From IMG/VR virus record IMGVR_UViG_3300044941_000264, positions 1 through 25,587 of that record: a stretch of DNA of 25,587 bases; one strand, given 5' to 3'. This document shows, in pieces, positions 21,358 through 25,587 of the stretch (positions within the stretch are counted from its first letter, which is position 1; each line of letters opens with the position of its first letter). The DNA is from a virus. Below the pieces are notes generated by a model. It searched no databases. It was not told where the DNA came from and worked only from the letters and a program-made list of their open reading frames with translations. Made by a program: the position numbers and the translations under genes.

Positions 21358-21977
21358 GCGTGCTCCATGAGGTGTTCGCAGCGGATTGCTCGCTTTTGGA
21401 CAAGTTCGCGAAGTCGGCGAATTGCTCTTCCGTAAATCTGCCGCACTCGCTCATCGGAAAGCTTTTGTTCTTGGCCAATATCAGTCAGCTTTCGGCCAAT
21501 TACGAGGCGTTCCCACAACACTTTGGATTCTCGCGTCGGCAAGTGCCTCAATATGTCCTGCCACTGCTCCTCAGTCCAGGTTACCGGAATTTGTCTTTCA
21601 GGCTCTCCCAGGGTGTCAATTAGTGTTACTGGGTCATCTTCGCTTCCAGCAAAAGGAGTCCCACCTTGGAGAATTTTAACACCATGAAGAGCGGAAAACT
21701 TTCCAGTACGATCGCCGAGATTGCTGAATCCTCGGCGATGCTGGTAATCGAGGTATCGCGTGACGTTGTTGATCATTGTCGCGTGTGAATATGTGCTGAT
21801 CTTCGCCTTTTTAGGATCAAAAGTTTGCGCAGCACGCATGAAGGCGATTTCGGCTTCGTGCAACAACTCGTCGAAGGTCATGCCTTTCGGCAAACGCGAC
21901 GAGAGCTTTTTCGCAACGCGATAAATCCAGCCCCGATTTTCTTCGATCAGTTTGGCAACTTCCTCTTTGGTTCTCAT
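21354..21977 (-). CDS. Sigma-70-like RNA polymerase sigma factor 1
   Basis: Region 2 is clear in this 207-aa protein: RLPKGMTFDELLHEAEIAFM, AAQTFDPKKAKISTYSHATM and INNVTRYLDYQHR. Region 4 is also clear: LPTRESKVLWERLVIGRKLT, DIGQEQKLSDERVRQIYGRA then IRRLREL. There is no region 1 and only a short linker (~95-150) in place of region 3. This is the layout of small alternative or phage sigma factors. Its ATG overlaps the Dcd stop (TAATG). It probably redirects host RNA polymerase to phage promoters. Confidence 0.88.
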   Translation of the reverse strand: MRTKEEVAKLIEENRGWIYRVAKKLSSRLPKGMTFDELLHEAEIAFMRAAQTFDPKKAKISTYSHATMINNVTRYLDYQHRRGFSNLGDRTGKFSALHGVKILQGGTPFAGSEDDPVTLIDTLGEPERQIPVTWTEEQWQDILRHLPTRESKVLWERLVIGRKLTDIGQEQKLSDERVRQIYGRAIRRLRELVQKRAIRCEHLMEHA

Positions 21978-23500
21978 TAGTGCTCCACGATCGGTAATGT
22001 GAGACCGTTTTGGTTCTGATACTTACCCTTCTTGTCCGCGTAGCTGACTTCGCAGACCGAATCAGCCTTGAAAAACAACAACTGGGCGATGCCTTCGCCG
22101 GAGTAGATCTTGGCCGGCAGCGGTGTCGTGTTGCTGATCTCGATGGTGACTTTTCCCCGCCATTCTGGTTCAAGCGGCGTCACGTTGATGATGATCCCGC
22201 AATTGTGAACGAACACACCGGCTTCGAGTGCAAAATTACCCGCTTCGGGGACCGTGAGACAGTAAACGTCGTGCTCACCTGGCAGTTCCCGAATCGAGGT
22301 GATCTTATGGTTGCTAACTTTGCGTCCCGCGAATGCGTGGACGACCTCTGGGAAACGTCGAAACACGCTCCGATCGCAACCCAATCGGGCCGCTCCACGA
22401 ATGGAACCGGTCGCAGCAAGAGCGGCTCGCACCGTTTCCCCAGTGATGTGTTGGCGTTGATGAAGGAGTTTCGCGCGATCCTTGGCGTGTTCCGCACCGT
22501 TCCAGAACTCTAGCGCCCGTGCCGTTTGCACTTGCGAAAACCGCGCCACCCATTCAGGATCGGTGCGGAGCGGCTCGAATGCCGACTTGATCGATTCGCC
22601 GTGTTCGACGGGATCAAATTCTTCGCCGTAATTCTGGGCGTTGTGGTAGCGGATGTGTTCGCTTGCTTCCATCCGTTCGATGTTCCAAGGGTTGTTGTTG
22701 AGCCGTTTGTGGTCGCGATGATGGCGGTGCGTTCCCGGAATATCGGCATACAATCCGTGGCGAAGATTCCATTCATCGGCCAACCGATGCGTAGGGTAGA
22801 GATGCCCATCCACCGGTTGGTAAATCATCTCGTAACCACGGTATAAATCACGATGGAGCGGCATCAGCGACTGACCGGGGCGAAGAAATGCCGCTTCGAT
22901 GGACCGACGATCGCGAAGAATAAACAGGTGATCCGGTGTGGCTTCAATGATCTCGCCGTTATCGAGTGTGATTTCCAACAGTTTGTCGCGGCCAATGAAG
23001 CGGGGCGCCGTCAATTTCGTGACGACGATTCGCCCGTGCTCGCTGAGGCTATAGCCGAAGAACGCTTCGCCGTTTTCTGTGCGATGTACCATCTCTTCCA
23101 ATGTCGGAGCCTGCCCGTCCACCGTGGCAACGCGAGTTCGCCCGGAGAAACAACGTGCGTAGGTGCTCTTGCCGACGCACACGACAAGGATGTCGCGGGG
23201 GATCTCGAAATACTCAACAGTCTCGGCAAGAGCAAACGAGTTCGGCGGGATGATGCAGTGATCCGCCTCGACATCAACAAAAGACTTTGGATCGAAATTC
23301 TTCGGGTCGACGGTGGCACCCCACACGTTGGTGAACACCTTGTATTTGTGACCGACTCGAACGTCGTAACCGTAGCTGGTCAGGCCGTAGGAGATCACGC
23401 CGGGGCGATGTGTGCCGTACATGAGCGGGGCGACCATAATCGTTCGGCCCCTTCCTGTAACGCTGCGGTCAATAATCTGATGGTCTGCAAGTAAGCTCAT
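21977..23500 (-). CDS. dcd: dCTP deaminase precursor interrupted by an intein
   Basis: The 507-aa frame is a dCTP deaminase of ~190 residues split by 317 foreign residues. N-extein residues 1-116 include [32 protein letters not shown] and GKSTYAR, where Ser112 and Arg116 match the active-site Ser and Arg. C-extein 434-507 includes [20 protein letters not shown], the catalytic Glu454 in TIEISN, and [12 protein letters not shown]. Removal of 117-433 rejoins TYAR to CGII without gap. The enzyme deaminates dCTP to dUTP (bifunctional members go to dUMP), feeding ThyX encoded two genes downstream. The unspliced protein should be inactive because the insertion separates the catalytic Arg from the catalytic Glu. 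ATGA overlap with the methyltransferase. Confidence 0.95.
   Translation of the reverse strand: MSLLADHQIIDRSVTGRGRTIMVAPLMYGTHRPGVISYGLTSYGYDVRVGHKYKVFTNVWGATVDPKNFDPKSFVDVEADHCIIPPNSFALAETVEYFEIPRDILVVCVGKSTYARCFSGRTRVATVDGQAPTLEEMVHRTENGEAFFGYSLSEHGRIVVTKLTAPRFIGRDKLLEITLDNGEIIEATPDHLFILRDRRSIEAAFLRPGQSLMPLHRDLYRGYEMIYQPVDGHLYPTHRLADEWNLRHGLYADIPGTHRHHRDHKRLNNNPWNIERMEASEHIRYHNAQNYGEEFDPVEHGESIKSAFEPLRTDPEWVARFSQVQTARALEFWNGAEHAKDRAKLLHQRQHITGETVRAALAATGSIRGAARLGCDRSVFRRFPEVVHAFAGRKVSNHKITSIRELPGEHDVYCLTVPEAGNFALEAGVFVHNCGIIINVTPLEPEWRGKVTIEISNTTPLPAKIYSGEGIAQLLFFKADSVCEVSYADKKGKYQNQNGLTLPIVEH
22202..23152 (-). mobile_element. Intein with HNH homing endonuclease in dCTP deaminase
   Basis: The 317-residue insert (117-433) shows the splicing blocks in order: Cys117 with [12 protein letters not shown] (block A), [19 protein letters not shown] (block B, T-x-x-H at 188-191), [20 protein letters not shown] (block F) and VHN (block G) followed by Cys434 as the +1 residue. 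Between B and F there is an HNH nuclease, [20 protein letters not shown] with EASEHIRYH (258-286), and then a helix-turn-helix-like unit ([19 protein letters not shown], 357-375) that probably helps bind the target site. No LAGLIDADG motif is seen. All key residues are present, so it should splice and may be mobile. Confidence 0.93.
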
Positions 23501-24213
23501 CGGACACCTTTCAATCTGTTTTGAATTTGGTCACAGTAAACCTGGCTCAATTCGATGCCAACGCACTTCCGGCCCAGTTTTCTAGCAACCGCAAGGGTTG
23601 TTCCTGATCCTGCGAAAGGATCAAGGATTTTGTCACCTGGGCATGTGCATGTTTTGATGATTCGCTCCAGCACAGCCTCGGGCATTTGGCAAGGATGGCC
23701 GGTGCGTTCCTTGAAAGTTCCGCAGATCCGCGAGAAGGTCCACACGTCGTCAGGAATCTTCCCGAGCGGGTTGGCACGCTTGTCCCCGTAGACCTGCTGA
23801 CGTGCCGAGGGAACACGAATCGCATCTGCGTTGAAGGTAAACCGCTTTTTGTCCGCGACGAAGTACAGCAGGTGCGTGTGAGCCCGCGCATATTTCTTGC
23901 TGCATTGCACACCGAAGGTGTAATGCCAAATCACCCAGTTCCGCATTGTGAACCCGAGTTCATCAATTGCGATTTTGACCTGGGCAGCGTAATCGTCACC
24001 GATGGCAACCCAGATCGTTCCCGTGGGTTTGAGCACACGCTTGCACTCAACAAGCCAGCGCCGTGTCCAGGTGACGTAATCGGATGCTGGCAAACGATCA
24101 TGGTACCGATCGTACTGGTAGCCGATGTTGAACGGAGGATCGGCAAAGACCAAGTCAAACTGCTCCTTTCGCAGTTTGGGAATCATCGTGAGGCTGTCAC
24201 CGTGGAGAATCAT
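23497..24213 (-). CDS. DNA methyltransferase, N4-cytosine/N6-adenine type, beta class
   Basis: The 238-aa protein has the catalytic motif [10 protein letters not shown] (DPPF at 25-28) near its N-terminus and the SAM-binding motif DPFAGSGTT (198-206) near its C-terminus, with the target recognition region between. This order (IV before I) is the beta class. It starts [14 protein letters not shown], as many phage members do. DPPF does not settle between N6-adenine and N4-cytosine. No restriction enzyme is next to it, so it is probably an orphan that shields phage DNA. ATGA overlaps on both sides tie it to its neighbours. Confidence 0.93.
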   Translation of the reverse strand: MILHGDSLTMIPKLRKEQFDLVFADPPFNIGYQYDRYHDRLPASDYVTWTRRWLVECKRVLKPTGTIWVAIGDDYAAQVKIAIDELGFTMRNWVIWHYTFGVQCSKKYARAHTHLLYFVADKKRFTFNADAIRVPSARQQVYGDKRANPLGKIPDDVWTFSRICGTFKERTGHPCQMPEAVLERIIKTCTCPGDKILDPFAGSGTTLAVARKLGRKCVGIELSQVYCDQIQNRLKGVR

Positions 24214-24695
24214 GAACTTGACCCCCCTTGGGAGAACCAGCCCGAGAACACGGACGCAAGCTTCATTCGGGCCTTATCGGCTTCAAGTGGTGTGAGTGGC
24301 TGCTCGCCCTCAGCCATCTGCCGCTCGCGTTCGAGTAACTTCTTCCGTTGCTCGATTGCTCTCTCAGCGTCTTTGGCCAAATCACCGAGGAGTTGGTTCG
24401 CGAATTCGTGACGAGCAAAAACACCTGGTCGCTGCTGTTTCTTGAGAATCGCAACCGCGTCTTGCTCGGTTAGTCCGTCTTCAGACATCCAGATTGAAAT
24501 CATCACTGCGATCGGGAAAGAGTCCTCCTCAAGTCCACGGATCGTGCGGTGGGCTGTCCAACACTGCAACAGTGCTGGCCTCACCGAGGGCGGCACAAGC
24601 AGAGAAGGGTAAAGTTTGATGGTTTTCAGTGTTTCGGCCGAGAGCGCAACCACGGGTGCGCTATCCGTCGAGGATGTTGGTACGCGGAGGCTCAT
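24210..24695 (-). CDS. Helical protein of unknown function next to replication gene
   Basis: This 161-aa protein begins at ATG 24695 with GGAAGA eight bases upstream and overlaps the replication-type gene by 35 bases. It is mainly helical: a central part with AVMISIWMSEDGLTEQDAVA and a long charged coiled-coil-like helix at ~95-130 (LAKDAERAIEQRKKLLERER). No motif for ATP binding, DNA binding or catalysis is visible. Its place directly after the replication-type gene suggests a helper role, such as a helicase loader, but nothing in the sequence proves this. Confidence 0.6.
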   Translation of the reverse strand: MSLRVPTSSTDSAPVVALSAETLKTIKLYPSLLVPPSVRPALLQCWTAHRTIRGLEEDSFPIAVMISIWMSEDGLTEQDAVAILKKQQRPGVFARHEFANQLLGDLAKDAERAIEQRKKLLERERQMAEGEQPLTPLEADKARMKLASVFSGWFSQGGSSS

Positions 24696-25548
24696 GGTGC
24701 AGTTCTTCCGGTAAGGGTGGGTTGAGGAAATTCAAAACCTGATCCATTTGGCGTTCTTGCAATCTCTCGCCTGCCGATTTGAAAACAGGTCTGGGCGATG
24801 GTGGGGCGGGCCCGCAGGTTCGTGGCCGGTCGTTGACCCGAGCGAGCCACGAGTTCAAAAACGCCGTCATCCCCCGGGCAGTCTTGGCCTTGCCGGGGTT
24901 GCTTACGACCCACGCGAGTGCCTTGCGGCACTCAGCGAGCACGTCGAGGCCGGGGTAGGCTTCCTGCCAGGTTCGAATATGACTCGCGTTGAGATCCCAG
25001 GATTTGACGTTGCCAACGGTGGGGAAGGTCAAAATGACCTCGGGGGCCGGTTCCGTTGGTATCGGCTCGTGAGTCGCCGCAGGCGGCTCCGAGCTAATCA
25101 CTTCCGTAGGAAGTGATTCTTTATTCTCTTCTCTTCTCTTCTCTTCTCTAGGGCGTAACGTTACGTCACGCGTTACGTCACGCGTTACGTCTGCATCAAC
25201 GTCACGCGTTACGTCACCTTTTCCCTTCTTTTTCTCTCTGTACCGCTTTTGCCGTTCGGCAGATGTGTTTGTTTTACCGTTAGGATCTGTGTTGAATTCC
25301 CTAAAAAAGCTGGGTAAAACTACGCCTTCGTCGGTCTCAACGGCCCATCCGACTTCGGCCATAGCCGCGCCGAATCCTGGGATGTCCGCAATATCGTCTA
25401 ATGTAAAGAGGCTACACCCGGCGAGTAAAAGGTCCGTTTGGCTGTTGCGTTTGCCACGGTTGCGCGCTACACCCCAAACGGAGAGTAACGCTCCCGTGAC
25501 GGCGTTGCGCATAACGTTACGCGTAACACGCATCTCAGAGTGCGTCAT
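24661..25548 (-). CDS. Phage replication-type protein carrying an origin-like array
   Basis: The 295-aa product resembles a family of phage replication-region proteins: an N-terminal winged-helix-like unit (AVTGALLSVWGVARNRGK, then PGFGAAMAEVGWAVETDEGV with LPSFFREFN), a basic stretch RQKRYREKKKGKG, a low-complexity middle (DVTR repeats, then PREEKRREENKE) and a helical C-terminal half. ATG 25548 sits in an ATGA overlap with a possible upstream gene but has no Shine-Dalgarno sequence, and the frame stays open to the window edge, so the true start may be further upstream. The DNA coding for the middle part holds repeats like a replication origin, as the lambda O gene does. The initiator role is inferred. 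Confidence 0.7.
   Translation of the reverse strand: MTHSEMRVTRNVMRNAVTGALLSVWGVARNRGKRNSQTDLLLAGCSLFTLDDIADIPGFGAAMAEVGWAVETDEGVVLPSFFREFNTDPNGKTNTSAERQKRYREKKKGKGDVTRDVDADVTRDVTRDVTLRPREEKRREENKESLPTEVISSEPPAATHEPIPTEPAPEVILTFPTVGNVKSWDLNASHIRTWQEAYPGLDVLAECRKALAWVVSNPGKAKTARGMTAFLNSWLARVNDRPRTCGPAPPSPRPVFKSAGERLQERQMDQVLNFLNPPLPEELHHEPPRTNILDG
25096..25118. repeat. Perfect 10-bp inverted repeat beside the iteron array
   Basis: AATCACTTCC-gta-GGAAGTGATT is a perfect hairpin with a three-base loop, six bases from the pyrimidine tract. It lies inside the replication-type gene and is part of the origin-like structure. Confidence 0.8.
25124..25148. repeat. (TTCTC)5 strand-biased tract
   Basis: Five tandem TTCTC units give 25 bases of pure pyrimidine on the plus strand (GAGAA on the minus), coding for part of REEKRREEN. 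A strand-biased tract beside iterons recalls the easily melted part of phage origins. Confidence 0.8.
25156..25215. repeat. Five tandem 12-bp iteron-like repeats (possible replication origin)
   Basis: On the minus strand there are five 12-bp units without gaps: GACGTAACGCGT three times, plus the variants GACGTTGATGCA (unit 2) and GACGTAACGTTA (unit 5). They encode DVTR, DVDA, DVTR, DVTR, DVTL. Each full unit contains the palindrome ACGCGT. Related sites occur at 25516-25527 (palindrome GTTACGCGTAAC) and 25555-25563 (GACGTAACG). Confidence 0.75.
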
Positions 25549-25587
25549 TTGGTTGACGTAACGTGATAGACCTGCATCCGGGTCAAG
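25545..25587 (-). CDS. Possible 3' end of an upstream gene
   Basis: One frame ends LTRMQVYHVTSTK with TGA at 25547-25545, overlapping ATG 25548 (ATGA). Only 13 codons are visible. The overlap is the junction style of this phage, which is the only support; the alternative is that the replication-type gene itself continues to the edge. Confidence 0.35.
   Translation of the reverse strand, partial: LTRMQVYHVTSTK

Noticed and set aside
25124-25215. CRISPR-like array
   Set aside because: The 5- and 12-bp units are tandem without spacers, which is an iteron/microsatellite pattern and not a CRISPR.

Overview
This window looks like the late (structural) half and part of the early half of a tailed double-stranded DNA phage or prophage with siphovirus architecture. 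The virion genes follow the HK97/lambda order: small terminase, large terminase, portal, protease, major capsid protein, connectors, tail terminator, tail tube, tail assembly chaperones with a -1 frameshift site, tape measure, distal tail protein and tail fibre. No integrase, excisionase, att site, tRNA or CRISPR array was found, so a free phage and a prophage cannot be told apart here. The sequence is moderately GC-rich and most genes overlap by 1-4 bases (ATGA, TAATG or TGATG junctions). The host cannot be fixed from the sequence. From memory, the hexapeptide/HCRAGW protein, the ATPase remnant and the replication-protein family are common in phages of Alphaproteobacteria and Planctomycetes.

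Layout from right to left, minus strand unless stated. (1) 25587-19635 is an early/middle operon. It holds a replication-type protein whose gene carries an origin-like array (10-bp inverted repeat, (TTCTC)5 tract, five 12-bp repeats), a protein of unknown function, a beta-class DNA methyltransferase, a dCTP deaminase interrupted by a 317-residue HNH intein, a sigma-70-like factor, thymidylate synthase ThyX, a second sigma-like factor and an HNH endonuclease. (2) 18624-19595 is a short plus-strand island: an 84-aa unknown, an ASCH-domain protein and an overlapping frame that encodes a membrane segment. It is driven by sigma-70-like promoters and two copies of a hairpin/Shine-Dalgarno leader. 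(3) 18193-15759 is an accessory segment at the head of the late operon. It holds a 64-aa protein with a duplicated translation start region, an ATPase fragment cut at its P-loop, a hexapeptide-repeat protein bounded by 39-bp direct repeats, and a C5-cytosine methyltransferase. (4) 15759-1 is a 55-aa gene followed by packaging, head and tail genes. The tail-fibre frame runs off the left edge.

How the parts may work together: Dcd makes dUTP from dCTP and ThyX makes dTMP from dUMP, so they sit on one path to thymidylate. The two methyltransferases could protect the phage DNA from host restriction. The two sigma-like proteins are candidates for switching transcription to the long late operon, whose upstream region shows no good host-type promoter. 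Terminase, portal, protease and capsid build and fill the head, and the tail genes build a long flexible tail. The most notable features are the Dcd intein, the origin-like array inside the replication gene, the repeat-flanked hexapeptide/HCRAGW gene next to a broken ATPase gene, and the duplicated hairpin leader.
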